This document shows positions 15,941 to 24,826 of a DNA stretch of 64,000 bases, in pieces. The stretch covers positions 43,757 through 107,756 of the forward strand of contig DATFBM010000034.1 of NCBI GenBank assembly GCA_035253825.1, given 5' to 3'. The notes under the pieces are model-generated. The model did no database searches. It had not been told where the DNA came from and saw nothing but the letters and a program-made list of their open reading frames with translations. This stretch comes from JACCTH01 sp035253825 (GTDB lineage Bacteria > Actinomycetota > Acidimicrobiia > Spongiisociales > ZC4RG35). Numbering within the stretch: position 1 is the stretch's first letter; each line of letters begins with the position of its first letter. The translations under genes and the position numbers were made by a program.

Positions 15941-17703
15941 CGCTCCCCCGTCTCCCAGAGGTCTCGCATCAAAGCCGAGTGCTCGAGAAGCTCCCGCAAC
16001 TGGCCCCTAGCGACGATCCGGCCCCGATCCATCACCAGTATCTGATCGGCTCGCTCGAGCGCGGCCCGGCGGTGGGACACAACCAGGCACGTCGCCTGGC
16101 GCTGCTCAAAGAGGCGCCGCCACAGCTCGCTTTCGGTCCGCAGATCGAGAGCCGAGGAGAGGTCATCGAATACCAGCAGCTCGGCCTCGGTGGCAAGCAT
16201 CCGGGCTGCGGCCGAGCGCTGCACCTGGCCTCCGGAGAGCTTGACACCCCGGGCTCCCACCAGAGTCTCCAGGCCCTGTTCCATGCGCTCGAGGTCGGGG
16301 TCGAGCACGGCCAACTGGACCGCCTCCCGGAGCCGCTCTCGCGTTGCCCGCTGTCCCAGGGCGATATTGTCGGCCAGGGACTCTGAGAACAGTCGAGGGA
16401 CCTGTGCGGTGTAGGCCGAGCGAGGGGGCACAAAGAACGATGCCGGGTCTTCGACCAGCTTTCCATTCCATCGAATCTCCCCGGTAGCGGGAACCAGGCC
16501 GAGCAGGGCACGAACCAAGGTGCTCTTCCCGGATCCGATCTTTCCGGTGATGACCGTGAAGCTTCCTCGCCCGATCTCGAAGTCCACATCTTCCAAGCCC
16601 TCCTCGTTATCGGGGAAACGGTGACTGAGCCCCCTCACCGACAAGCGGTCGAACGTCTCGGCTTCCGTCGCCGGACCAGGCACTTCGGGGACTTCTCCTT
16701 GCAATGAGACCGTGGTGGAAAGGTTGAGGAGGTCGTTATCCCGGGCATCGACCGCCAGACCCCGGATTCGTTCGAACGCGACCCCGGTTCGACGATGTTG
16801 GGCGATGATGTCGCCGATGAATGCCATGTAATCGGTAAGACGGGGAAGATACGTCAAGAACACCGTCAGCTCCCCGAGGCTCATCGACTCCTCTGTGAGG
16901 GATCCGGCTCCGAAGATCAGGACGAACGCGATCCCGATCGTCGACATGTTGCGGTTGATACCGCGCAGGACTTCGGTGAGGACCGTGTCGCGCATGGCCG
17001 CCCGATGTCGGATTCGATTGAGGCCTTGAAAGCGGGTCATGACCTGCTCTTCGGCCCGGAAGAGCTTGATCGCCTGGACGGCGCCGAAGGTCTCGCCGAC
17101 GAAGCCGGTGACGTCGTCGGTGGCCGCGCGCATCGCCCGGCGACGGGCCCGAATCTGGGGACCGAGAGCCTGGGTCAGGAGGGCGGTCAAAAGCAATGGA
17201 ACCAATAGGAACCCGGTCAGGCGCAAATCGATCGTCGCCATGATCACGATCGAACCGAGGCCAAAGATGACGAGGCCGCCCATGTCCACCCAGTTCTCGA
17301 GATACTCGAGCAAGTCTTCGACGTCGTCGCGAAAAGTGCTGACCGCCTCCCCCGGTGAGAGTGGGAGAACACGGCTGCGGGGAGCCTCAAGGAGCCAGCG
17401 GAGGAGATTGCGTTGGACAAGCAGAGTGACTTCGTTCCAATGCTTGATCCATTCGACATCCCCGAGCCAGATGATTCCGTTTCGGCCGATGGCCAAAGCG
17501 CTGAAGATCGCCACCGGCGTCCAGGCGGTTTGAGCGATATCGGAGCTGCCGGCGAGCCGATCGAATACGGTGCCGATCAGCAGACCGAAGAGCAAAGGCG
17601 AAGCGTGGACCAGTGCCCAGACCGTGAAGCAGAACATGAACCGGCCGGTCCGGTAGCGGATCAGCTCCCGAATGATCTCAAGAGTGCTGAGATTCTTCGT
17701 CAC
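15937..17703 (-). CDS. ABC exporter half, subunit with degenerate Walker B
   Basis: 588 residues: an N-terminal six-helix membrane domain and a C-terminal ATPase. Walker A is TGKIGSGKST (near residue 387), signature LSGGQVQR, and H-loop VVSHRR. Walker B reads LLVFDDLSSALD, so the catalytic Glu of the consensus is Asp. The GTG start overlaps the partner gene's stop by four bases (GTGA). Heterodimeric exporters commonly pair one impaired site with one active site; the partner at 17700-19469 shows the complementary pattern. The substrate is unknown (drug, peptide or lipid). The longer linker before the ATPase (about residues 330-355) is acidic and Pro-rich. Confidence 0.9.
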   Translation of the reverse strand: MTKNLSTLEIIRELIRYRTGRFMFCFTVWALVHASPLLFGLLIGTVFDRLAGSSDIAQTAWTPVAIFSALAIGRNGIIWLGDVEWIKHWNEVTLLVQRNLLRWLLEAPRSRVLPLSPGEAVSTFRDDVEDLLEYLENWVDMGGLVIFGLGSIVIMATIDLRLTGFLLVPLLLTALLTQALGPQIRARRRAMRAATDDVTGFVGETFGAVQAIKLFRAEEQVMTRFQGLNRIRHRAAMRDTVLTEVLRGINRNMSTIGIAFVLIFGAGSLTEESMSLGELTVFLTYLPRLTDYMAFIGDIIAQHRRTGVAFERIRGLAVDARDNDLLNLSTTVSLQGEVPEVPGPATEAETFDRLSVRGLSHRFPDNEEGLEDVDFEIGRGSFTVITGKIGSGKSTLVRALLGLVPATGEIRWNGKLVEDPASFFVPPRSAYTAQVPRLFSESLADNIALGQRATRERLREAVQLAVLDPDLERMEQGLETLVGARGVKLSGGQVQRSAAARMLATEAELLVFDDLSSALDLRTESELWRRLFEQRQATCLVVSHRRAALERADQILVMDRGRIVARGQLRELLEHSALMRDLWETGER

Positions 17704-19469
17704 AGATGACCGCCCTCCAACAAGCCGGGATCTCCTAGACGGAGCAGACCGGCGTAGAGGCTCCCGGGATCGGCGGCGAGTTCGGTTCGGGGCCCGTGCT
17801 CGGCGATTTTCCCCTCATCTACCACCATGATCTCGTCTGCAGTGCGGACGGTCTCCAACCTATGGGCGATGATGAAGACGGTGCGACCGGCGAAGAGTCG
17901 CTCGGACGCGACCGCCAGGACCGACTCCGTGGCGGGATCGAGGCGAGAGGAAGGCTCATCGAGGATCACCACCCCCGGGTCCTGGAGGAACACCCGGGCA
18001 AAGGCCAATAGCTGCTGTTCGCCGGCCGACAGACCCTGGCCTCCGGATCCGAGCTCGGTGTCGAGCCCAATCAAGCGGGCCCAATCTCCCAGACCCGTCC
18101 GATCGAGCACGGCGAGGATTTCCTCATCGGCTCGCTCCCGAAAAAGGGTCAGGTTGTCACGAACCGAGGCCCGGAAAAGCTGAACGTCCTGGGTGACCAC
18201 GCCCAGAGCTCTACGTAGGGAATCGGGCTCGACCGTCCTCAAATCGATCCCCCCCACCCGCACCTCGCCTTGAGTGGGCTCGTAGAGGTGTGAAATGAGC
18301 CGTGTGATCGTCGTCTTCCCCCCACCGGTGCGGCCGAGCAGGCCGAGAACGGTTCCAGCCTCAATCCGGAAGCTGACCCGATCAAGCACCAGCCGATCTT
18401 CGTAGGCGAACGACACATCATCGAGCTCGACCGACAGCGGTCCCGGTGGCATCTGGTGCTCGCCGACTGAGATGGAGGTCCGAAGCCTCCGTAGTTGATC
18501 GATGCGGATGAGCCCGCCGGCCGCCTTCTGGAGACGCTGCAGCTCCTGGGTCACCTGCTCGATCGGACGTCGCACCAATTGGGCGTACTGCAGGATCAGG
18601 TAGGCGGTACCGATCGTGACCGAGTCGGCCAGAACCAGCCAGGTCCCCACCGCCAGGGCCAAAGCGTCCCCGACCCAAAACACTGTATTGGCTGTCACCC
18701 AAACGATTACTCGCTTGCGCCACGCCGCGGTCGTGCGGCGGTAGTAATCACGCATCACCGGAATGAAGCGAGACATGGTGAAGCGACCCGCCCCCAAGGC
18801 ACGGATGTCCTCGATGCCTGCCAGCCGCTCTTCGATGAAGCCATAGAGGACCGCGGAGACCTCCCGCTCTTCTTCTGCGGCTTGCACCGGAAGGTTACGG
18901 AGGCTCCAGAGCAGACCGAGGACCCCGAGCACGTAGACCGTCAGTGACACCCCCATCACCGGATCTTTGGACCAGGAGATGACGAGCACCCCCAACAACA
19001 GCGCCCCGGCGCCGAGCAGGCGAACGAGGAAACGCGAGATGAAATCGGAAACGGCGGTGACGTCGCCATCAACCCTCTCGATCATCTCTCCCGGGGTGGT
19101 GTCGTTGTGATAGCCCATGTCGAGGGAAAGGAGGTGGCGCCCGAGATCCTCTCGCAGTCGATTGGTGGCGCTCCAGCCAATGTCGGTGCCGAGATAGGAA
19201 GTAAAGGCATCAAGTAGCTGGTTGACGACGCCCGCCAGCAGATAGGCAATCCCGATACCGACCAGACCGTCAACCGCGACCCGCGAGCCCACTTGATCGA
19301 TGAATCGAGCCAGCAGCTGCGGGACTACCAGTTGCAGACCAATCGAGGCCAGCAACGCCACCAAGAGCAGCGTGGCTCGACCCCGCAGGGGGGCGAGATA
19401 AGTGGTAAGAGTGGTGCGATAGGAAGGAGTAGTCACTTGCGGCTTGACGCCATCGGAGAGCGCGGTCAT
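17700..19469 (-). CDS. ABC exporter half, subunit with intact Walker B and altered signature
   Basis: 589 residues. Six-helix membrane domain, then ATPase with Walker A LGRTGGGKTT (near 373), Walker B VVILDEPSSRLD with its Glu, and H-loop IIAHRLE. The signature motif is LSAGEQQ instead of LSGGQ. In the ABC dimer the signature of one subunit completes the other's site. The composite sites therefore are (this Walker A/B with partner LSGGQ: canonical) and (partner Walker B Asp with this LSAGE: degenerate). This is a classic asymmetric heterodimer. Translationally coupled to the downstream gene. Confidence 0.9.
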   Translation of the reverse strand: MTALSDGVKPQVTTPSYRTTLTTYLAPLRGRATLLLVALLASIGLQLVVPQLLARFIDQVGSRVAVDGLVGIGIAYLLAGVVNQLLDAFTSYLGTDIGWSATNRLREDLGRHLLSLDMGYHNDTTPGEMIERVDGDVTAVSDFISRFLVRLLGAGALLLGVLVISWSKDPVMGVSLTVYVLGVLGLLWSLRNLPVQAAEEEREVSAVLYGFIEERLAGIEDIRALGAGRFTMSRFIPVMRDYYRRTTAAWRKRVIVWVTANTVFWVGDALALAVGTWLVLADSVTIGTAYLILQYAQLVRRPIEQVTQELQRLQKAAGGLIRIDQLRRLRTSISVGEHQMPPGPLSVELDDVSFAYEDRLVLDRVSFRIEAGTVLGLLGRTGGGKTTITRLISHLYEPTQGEVRVGGIDLRTVEPDSLRRALGVVTQDVQLFRASVRDNLTLFRERADEEILAVLDRTGLGDWARLIGLDTELGSGGQGLSAGEQQLLAFARVFLQDPGVVILDEPSSRLDPATESVLAVASERLFAGRTVFIIAHRLETVRTADEIMVVDEGKIAEHGPRTELAADPGSLYAGLLRLGDPGLLEGGHL

Positions 19470-19591
19470 TTGGGGTTTGGTTTTCGGGTTTCGACGGCGG
19501 GATAAGGAGACGTGGTGAAGAGTGCGGTCATTTCACGGAACCCCCGAACCTACCGTTGAGTCTTGATCGACGAGGCCGATTTAGAACGTCG

Positions 19592-20326
19592 ATGACGATC
19601 AAGTTTTTCACGGCCCTATTGATCTTCCTCCTGGCTGTGGTACCGCCGGCCGCGGCGGCGAGCGGTGTTCCTGGCGAGGTCATCAACAATCCCTTGCCTC
19701 CCGACCTTCGCCCGGGATCGGTGGGGGCCACGGTCGCGGATCTGCAAGCCCGGCTACTGGATGCCGGCTTCTTTCCGGGACGGACGGACGGCGTGTACGG
19801 CCGGCAGACGGTGGGAGCCGTGCTCGCCTTTCAAAAGCTCTATGACCTCGAGCGAACCGGCATCTTCCGTCAAGACGACTGGCATCTACTGGGAAGAGAG
19901 ATCACCGGCCCGGGCCCGGCGCCTGAACCCGACCGAGTCGAAGTCGACCTGCGCCGTCAGGTCTTGTATTTGATCGAAGCCGAATCGGTAGCTGGGGTGT
20001 TTCCGATCTCCTCGGCCAACGGAGAGTCTTATCGCAACTCCCGCGGACGATTGATCCGAGCCGTCACTCCCGAGGGTCGCTTCGAGTTCCGACGCAGCCG
20101 TCAGGGATGGTGGGAGTCATATTTGGGCTTCCTTTATTCACCGTTCTACTTCTACGGCGGCTATGCCCTCCATGGGTCGAGGTCGGTTCCAGCGTTCCCG
20201 GCGTCGCATGGTTGCGTGCGAGTCGAGATCGAAGATATGGACTTCCTGAAGACCCGAATCCAGCTGGGGATGCCGATATACCTCTACGGCCACTCGGTGA
20301 GTCGCGACGAACTGATTACGCCTTAG
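19592..20326 (+). CDS. L,D-transpeptidase (YkuD) with peptidoglycan-binding domain
   Basis: About 244 residues from the ATG at 19592; an in-frame TTG at 19556 would add 12 residues before the signal peptide. The signal peptide (MTIKFFTALLIFLLAVVPPAAAA) leads to export. Residues about 38-92 form a PG_binding_1 domain (GATVADLQARLLDAGFFPG...DGVYGRQTVGAVLAFQ). The C-terminal YkuD catalytic domain has the H...SHGCVR signature with nucleophile Cys (ASHGCVRVE) and an upstream YALHG. The enzyme makes 3-3 cross-links or attaches ligands to peptidoglycan. It overlaps convergently with deoD by 11 bases. Confidence 0.9.
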   Translation: MTIKFFTALLIFLLAVVPPAAAASGVPGEVINNPLPPDLRPGSVGATVADLQARLLDAGFFPGRTDGVYGRQTVGAVLAFQKLYDLERTGIFRQDDWHLLGREITGPGPAPEPDRVEVDLRRQVLYLIEAESVAGVFPISSANGESYRNSRGRLIRAVTPEGRFEFRRSRQGWWESYLGFLYSPFYFYGGYALHGSRSVPAFPASHGCVRVEIEDMDFLKTRIQLGMPIYLYGHSVSRDELITP

Positions 20327-21035
20327 TGTCCGCCAACAGAGCTTCGAGCGCGATTTCCACCATGGAATTGAAGGTCTGCTCGCGCTCGAGGGAAGTCGTT
20401 GCTTCCCCGGAGCGGATGTGGTCCGAGATGGTGAGAATCGACAGGGCTCTCGCTCCCTTCTCGGCCGCCACCCCATAAAGCCCGGCTGCCTCCATTTCCA
20501 CCGCTAGCACCCCCATGCCCTCCAGCACATCCCATACCTCGTTCTGCGGGTTGTAGAAAAGATCGGCCGAGAACACGTTGCCCACCGCCGCGTCGACACC
20601 CAGTGCGGCGGCGGCGTCGACTGCAGCCCGGGCCAACCCGAAGTCGGCGATGGCGGAGTAGTCCCAACCGTGAAACCGAGCCCGGTTGACTCCCGAGTCA
20701 GTGCATGCTCCGGTGGCGATCACCACGTCCCGCAGCTTGATTGAGTTGGAGATGCCGCCGGCGGAGCCAACGCGCACCAACCGCTTGCACCCATATTCCG
20801 CCACCAGTTCCGTGGCGTAGATCGAAGCAGAGGGGATACCCATCCCACTCCCCATCACCGATACCGGCATCTCCTTATAGACCCCGGTGTACCCGAGCAT
20901 GTTCCGAACCGCGGTCACCTGACGAGCGTCGTCGAAGAAGTTCTCTGCAATGTGCTTGGCCCGCAATGGATCGCCCGGCATCAATACGCATTCAGCGAAG
21001 TCTCCGGCCTCGGCGGAAATGTGGGGCGTGGGCAT
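20316..21035 (-). CDS. deoD: purine-nucleoside phosphorylase, DeoD type
   Basis: 239 residues from the ATG at 21035 (a TTG directly before it is possible). DeoD-type hexameric PNP pattern: MPGDPLRAKHIAENF at the N terminus (phosphate loop), GSGMGIPSASIYATEL, RVGSAGGI, then AVEMEAAGLYGVAA (ribose-binding Met-Glu) and the catalytic Asp in LTISDHI. It phosphorolyses purine (deoxy)nucleosides in salvage. A clear family member with no missing active residue. Confidence 0.95.
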   Translation of the reverse strand: MPTPHISAEAGDFAECVLMPGDPLRAKHIAENFFDDARQVTAVRNMLGYTGVYKEMPVSVMGSGMGIPSASIYATELVAEYGCKRLVRVGSAGGISNSIKLRDVVIATGACTDSGVNRARFHGWDYSAIADFGLARAAVDAAAALGVDAAVGNVFSADLFYNPQNEVWDVLEGMGVLAVEMEAAGLYGVAAEKGARALSILTISDHIRSGEATTSLEREQTFNSMVEIALEALLADTKA

Positions 21036-21097
21036 CAAGCTCCTCTAATCGGGGAGCAGCAATCTATTCGGGGGTCCCGCATGGGGCGGGCGATCCG

Positions 21098-21409
21098 CTA
21101 TGGGGTGGCTTGAGCCTGGCGGATGCGCTCGGCGAGGCCGAAACGGCTCTTGGGAGCCCGTAGGTCAACCACGGCCCCGATCGAATCGGAGAAGCCAGCC
21201 GGGTCGCCCGGTTGGAACTCGTAGCTGACATAGCCGTCGGAGAGCTGGAAGCGGAAGACGCTCATGCGCTCGCAGGAGACCTGCGCCTGGTCCCAGGAGA
21301 CCAAGCGGCGGCGGTCGGTCCAAATCCTCACCCGGCCGTCTTCGATCTGTACGGAGGCCCGAACGGGCGGCTCATCATTGCGATAGAGCTGACCAACGAA
21401 AACCGACAT
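21098..21409 (-). CDS. hypothetical protein, small beta-rich
   Basis: 103 residues, no signal or membrane segment. The alternating pattern of strands (RASVQIEDGRVRIWTDRRRLVSWDQAQVSCERM, VFRFQLSDGYVSYEFQPGDP) resembles small PH-like folds, but no family is recognised with confidence. It sits 62 bp downstream of nothing in particular and upstream of deoD on the same strand; the 60-bp gap to deoD holds only short stems. Confidence 0.6.
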   Translation of the reverse strand: MSVFVGQLYRNDEPPVRASVQIEDGRVRIWTDRRRLVSWDQAQVSCERMSVFRFQLSDGYVSYEFQPGDPAGFSDSIGAVVDLRAPKSRFGLAERIRQAQATP

Positions 21410-21493
21410 CGACTCCCCTTCTTCCGTAGGTCAGACTAGGCCTCCGGACCTACCTCGGCAAGAGGCAACCGGGCGCGGTCATAATCGGTCGAG

Positions 21494-21907
21494 ATGTCGG
21501 AAAAGGGCCGCCGCCTCCTGAATTTGGCTCGAGTGGCGACCCTGGCAACCATCAATCCCGATGGGAGCCCGCACGTCATCCCCATCGTCTTCGCCATCGT
21601 CGGTGACCGACTGGTGACCGCTGTCGACCGGAAGCCCAAACAAGACCTCAATCTGGCCCGGCTCCGGAACATCAGATCCGATCCCCGGGTCTCGGTCCTT
21701 GCCCACCACTATGCCGAAGGATGGCATCACCTCTGGTGGGTGCGGGTGGACGGCCACGCCAAAGTGGTTTCGGAGGATCCGGAAGCTATAGCTGCTCTCA
21801 AGGCTCGCTACTCCCAGTACAACCAGTACGAGATCACGGGGCCGGTGATCACCGTGGCGATGGAGCGCATCCGGGTGTGGGTGGCCGACCCCCGCTTTCA
21901 GGGATAG
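21494..21907 (+). CDS. PPOX-class F420-dependent oxidoreductase-like protein (TIGR03668 type)
   Basis: 137 residues with a split-barrel flavin/deazaflavin fold: LARVATLATINPDGSPHVIPIVFAI, LVTAVDRKPK, then RNIRSDPRVSVLAHHYAEGW, HLWWVRVDGHAKV. This layout matches the PPOX-class enzymes that use F420 in actinobacteria. The window's cofG/cofH make such a cofactor plausible. Substrate unknown. The 3' end overlaps by 10 bases with a small membrane ORF on the other strand. Confidence 0.85.
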   Translation: MSEKGRRLLNLARVATLATINPDGSPHVIPIVFAIVGDRLVTAVDRKPKQDLNLARLRNIRSDPRVSVLAHHYAEGWHHLWWVRVDGHAKVVSEDPEAIAALKARYSQYNQYEITGPVITVAMERIRVWVADPRFQG

Positions 21908-22059
21908 CCGAGCGGCATCCCCCAGTGGATGTTGAGCGCCTCGCGCATGTTGAGGCTGAAGTCGGAGAAGAACGTTCCCTGTGGTGCCATTGGTCCGAGG
22001 AGTATCAAGGCCAAGAGGGCGACCAGCGCCAACGCCACCAGCCGGACAAAAAGCCTCAT
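21898..22059 (-). CDS. small single-pass membrane protein (53 residues)
   Basis: A short frame on the minus strand from ATG at 22059 to TGA at 21898-21900. It begins MRLFVRLVALALVALLALILLG, a good transmembrane segment, and has a short periplasm-side tail ending in GMPLGYP. It begins four bases after the folate cyclo-ligase stop, with a Shine-Dalgarno-like GGATGAAGAG just upstream, so it should be translated in coupling with that gene. No family recognised. Its size alone makes it easy to miss. Confidence 0.5.
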   Translation of the reverse strand: MRLFVRLVALALVALLALILLGPMAPQGTFFSDFSLNMREALNIHWGMPLGYP

Positions 22060-22063
22060 CTCT

Positions 22064-22603
22064 TCATCCTGTCATTCGATAGCCCGACTCGGTTGCGATC
22101 GCATTCATCCAGACATCAGTCTCAGTCATCGGAAGGCGCTCGACTACCCGGCGATCGACTGTAATTCCAATCAACCAGGGCCGTGGCTCAAGGCTGCTCA
22201 GCAGTTGGTCGTAATAGCCGCGGCCATGGCCGAGGCGTGCGCCTGCAGCTGAAAACAGAACCCCGGGAACCAGAACCGCCTCGATGACCGCCGGATCCAT
22301 CAATTCCGCCTCGGCCGTCGGCTGCAAATACCCAAACGGATGCGTTTCCAGCGAGCCCTCGAGGCGATGAATGGTCAGCGGGCCTTGACGGGGGGTGCGG
22401 GTGACGCCGAGGGAGAAGGCAGGATCATCGTGCAGGCAAGCGAGACTGACCTCCCCCGGCATGGCGAGAAAGGTGAGGACCACCTTGAGAGAATCCTGGC
22501 GAAGCGCTCGGGCCGCCACCGCGCAAACGGCGTCCGATTCGGCTTCAGTGACCGGCGAGATGCTCTTCGCCCAGTCCCTCCATTCCGCCTTGGTCCGCGG
22601 CAC
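22064..22603 (-). CDS. 5-formyltetrahydrofolate cyclo-ligase family protein
   Basis: 179 residues. The C-terminal signature is the family's ATP/folate region: VLVPGVLFSAAGARLGHGRGYYDQLL (the GxGxGYYD motif), followed by LIGITVDRRVVERLP. It converts 5-formyl-THF to 5,10-methenyl-THF with ATP. It is divergent from plsC (22 bp apart) and upstream of the small membrane ORF. The N-terminal half is somewhat diverged, and the usual early KxxxR motif is not clear. Confidence 0.85.
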   Translation of the reverse strand: MPRTKAEWRDWAKSISPVTEAESDAVCAVAARALRQDSLKVVLTFLAMPGEVSLACLHDDPAFSLGVTRTPRQGPLTIHRLEGSLETHPFGYLQPTAEAELMDPAVIEAVLVPGVLFSAAGARLGHGRGYYDQLLSSLEPRPWLIGITVDRRVVERLPMTETDVWMNAIATESGYRMTG

Positions 22604-22625
22604 CCCGACACCCTATCGTCGGCGC

Positions 22626-23342
22626 ATGCGGCGGTTGCTGGCACCCTTGCGGACGGTTCTAACGATGGTGATCGGGGTCGTAGCGACTTTGCTGGCGGCT
22701 CCCATTGCCATAGTCCTGGGACGCCTTCGACCGACGAGCCCGTTCATCGATCAGCTGGCGCGGGTTTGGAGCCGGCTCTGGCTCTGGGCATCGGGGACAA
22801 CTCTCGTTGTCGAGGGCCGAGAGCACGTTGACCGCACTCGTTCGCATGTGGTCGTGGCCAACCACCTCTCGGTGCTCGACATCATGGTTTGCTTTCTCGC
22901 CGTGCCCCTTCCCATCCGATTTCTGGCCAAGAAGGAGCTGTTTTCGATCCCCATTCTGGCCCCAGCCATGCGGGCGATTGGCATCGTCGAGGTCGACCGC
23001 GAGGCGCGGTCGGCGATTCACGAGAACGTCAATCGGCAGGCCCGGGAGCTGGTGGCCTCGGGGAGATCGCTGATCATCTACCCAGAGGGGACCCGGAGCC
23101 GCGACGGCAGCCTGCGGCCGTTCAAGAAGGGTGCCTTCACTATGGCCATGGCCGGAGCCATACCCCTCCTCCCGCTCACGATCGTGGGGACCCACGAGGC
23201 CTGGCCGGCCGGAAAGCTCTGGGTATTCGGGGGCGATGTCAAAGCGGTGATCCACCCCCCGATCGAGACGGCAGGCTTGGAGAAAGCCGAAACGACCAAG
23301 CTCGCGGCGCGGACCCGCGACATCATCGCCTCAGCGCTCTAG
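22626..23342 (+). CDS. plsC: 1-acyl-sn-glycerol-3-phosphate acyltransferase (PlsC)
   Basis: 238 residues from the ATG at 22626; the open frame continues upstream but would overlap the divergent gene. An N-terminal membrane helix (VLTMVIGVVATLLAAPIAIVLG), then the acyltransferase motifs: NHLSVLD (the NHxxxxD catalytic pair), FLAKKELFSIP, IIYPEGTRSRDG, and VGTH. It adds the second acyl chain in phosphatidic acid synthesis. cdsA, which uses its product, is also in the window. Ends sharing CTAG with imuB. Confidence 0.9.
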   Translation: MRRLLAPLRTVLTMVIGVVATLLAAPIAIVLGRLRPTSPFIDQLARVWSRLWLWASGTTLVVEGREHVDRTRSHVVVANHLSVLDIMVCFLAVPLPIRFLAKKELFSIPILAPAMRAIGIVEVDREARSAIHENVNRQARELVASGRSLIIYPEGTRSRDGSLRPFKKGAFTMAMAGAIPLLPLTIVGTHEAWPAGKLWVFGGDVKAVIHPPIETAGLEKAETTKLAARTRDIIASAL

Positions 23343-24826
23343 TCGTAAATTCCGGCCAGAAATGTTCGCTGGCCGCGGACGATCACGAGGAAAGCACCGG
23401 CCGAAGTCACGATCTGATAACGATCGGCGGCTTCTTCCCCCTTCCACCACCGACCTAACAGCCGCCAAGGACCGGCCCAGTTGACCACCTGCTCCCAACG
23501 GGCGCCAAGCCGAACCCGATGCGGCATTCCTCCTTCCCACTCAATGTCGATTGGCATCGGTTCGGGAGGTACCAGCGCCGGAGCAGGACCGGGAGTGGCT
23601 CCGGGCCAAGGGGCGAGGGGATCGCGCTCGGCCGGGGCGGGTTCCTCGCCGAAGCGAAACCACAGCACTTGTTCCCCGGGCACCCTTCCTCCCTGCCGCT
23701 CCCCCTGCAACACCGCATCCGGACCGACGAGGGATTGGACCCGGTGAAGTGCCCGCTCCGCCTCCGGTCGGTTGGCGTCATAGGCTTCCCAACCCATCTC
23801 CGATTGCTCCAGCAGAGCGAGTTGGCGCCCGCGGCCGGAAAGGTCGGAGGGATCAAGCCGGAGCCGGACCAGCCCGCCTCCCACCCCTTCCCCTTCAACC
23901 CAGGCACGTAGCTGCCACCACACGCGTTCCGTCAGTGAGTACTCGAGGAAGGGATCGGCCGAACGCCACACCCTTCTCCGCACCTGACCCCGAGCCGACT
24001 CGGCTTCGATCTCCACCCGATGAGGGGCGATCCCTTCCCGGCGCAGATCGTTCATCAATCGGGCCGAGAGAGCCCGAGCCGAGAAGGCCACCTGATCGAG
24101 GGATTCGAGCGGGTCGTCGTAGTGAGCCTCGACAGCCAGGTGAGGAGGAATGGAGCGGGGGTTGACCGGCCGATCCTCGCCGGTGGCGAGTTGGTGGGCG
24201 CGGAGGCCTTCTTCGCCAAAGCGTGAGGCAATCGCTGCCCGGGGAAGTTCACCGAGCGCTCCCAGAGTGGTCAATCCCAACCAGCGAAATGTGTCGATCA
24301 TTTCCTCGCGATCGATGACCGAAATGTCGAGACGGGAAAGAAATTCCACGGTGTTCTCGACCACATTGGGTTCGTTCTCGGCGATCCGTGCCGCCCAATG
24401 GGCAGCAAAGGGACCGTCGGCCAATCCCACCCGGGCTCCCGGACCCGCCGTCCCCGTCACTTTGTCGAGAAGGATGTCCTCGCCGCCATAGAAACGAAGC
24501 GACCCTTCGATAGCGATCAGTACCAAACCGGGTTCGACCACTTCTACTCGCGGGACCAGATCTTCGAGCGAGGCGACCACCGGTTCGAACCGCCGGGTTT
24601 CCTCCCCCAGGTCACGGGCCTTGCTCGTTGCCGTCGGACAGAGTGCCTCGGACGCCCTTCTTCCCATGCCAATCGTGACCCCTGCTTGGCGGGCCAATTG
24701 GTTGGCGGCAGCTATTCGCTCCGTCTCTCCCCCGGATGCCCGACCTTCTTCGTATACGAAACCGGCAGCATCATCTGGCATCCCCTCGAGCGGCCAATCC
24801 GGGAACCAGACACAGATGGTTCGCAT
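23339..24826 (-). CDS. imuB: ImuB, catalytically inactive Y-family polymerase-like protein of the mutasome
   Basis: 495 residues. N-terminal Y-family polymerase-like region (CVWFPDWPLEGM, GMGRRASEALCPTA, FYGGEDILLDKV), without the acidic catalytic residues expected of an active DinB/UmuC. The C-terminal part is rich in Pro/Gly and includes DRYQIVTSAGAFLVIVRGQR near the end, as in ImuB C-terminal regions that recruit DnaE2 and the sliding clamp. One-base overlap (ATG/TGA) with imuA' upstream. It should be induced with dnaE2 from the LexA box at 25390. Confidence 0.9.
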   Translation of the reverse strand: MRTICVWFPDWPLEGMPDDAAGFVYEEGRASGGETERIAAANQLARQAGVTIGMGRRASEALCPTATSKARDLGEETRRFEPVVASLEDLVPRVEVVEPGLVLIAIEGSLRFYGGEDILLDKVTGTAGPGARVGLADGPFAAHWAARIAENEPNVVENTVEFLSRLDISVIDREEMIDTFRWLGLTTLGALGELPRAAIASRFGEEGLRAHQLATGEDRPVNPRSIPPHLAVEAHYDDPLESLDQVAFSARALSARLMNDLRREGIAPHRVEIEAESARGQVRRRVWRSADPFLEYSLTERVWWQLRAWVEGEGVGGGLVRLRLDPSDLSGRGRQLALLEQSEMGWEAYDANRPEAERALHRVQSLVGPDAVLQGERQGGRVPGEQVLWFRFGEEPAPAERDPLAPWPGATPGPAPALVPPEPMPIDIEWEGGMPHRVRLGARWEQVVNWAGPWRLLGRWWKGEEAADRYQIVTSAGAFLVIVRGQRTFLAGIYD

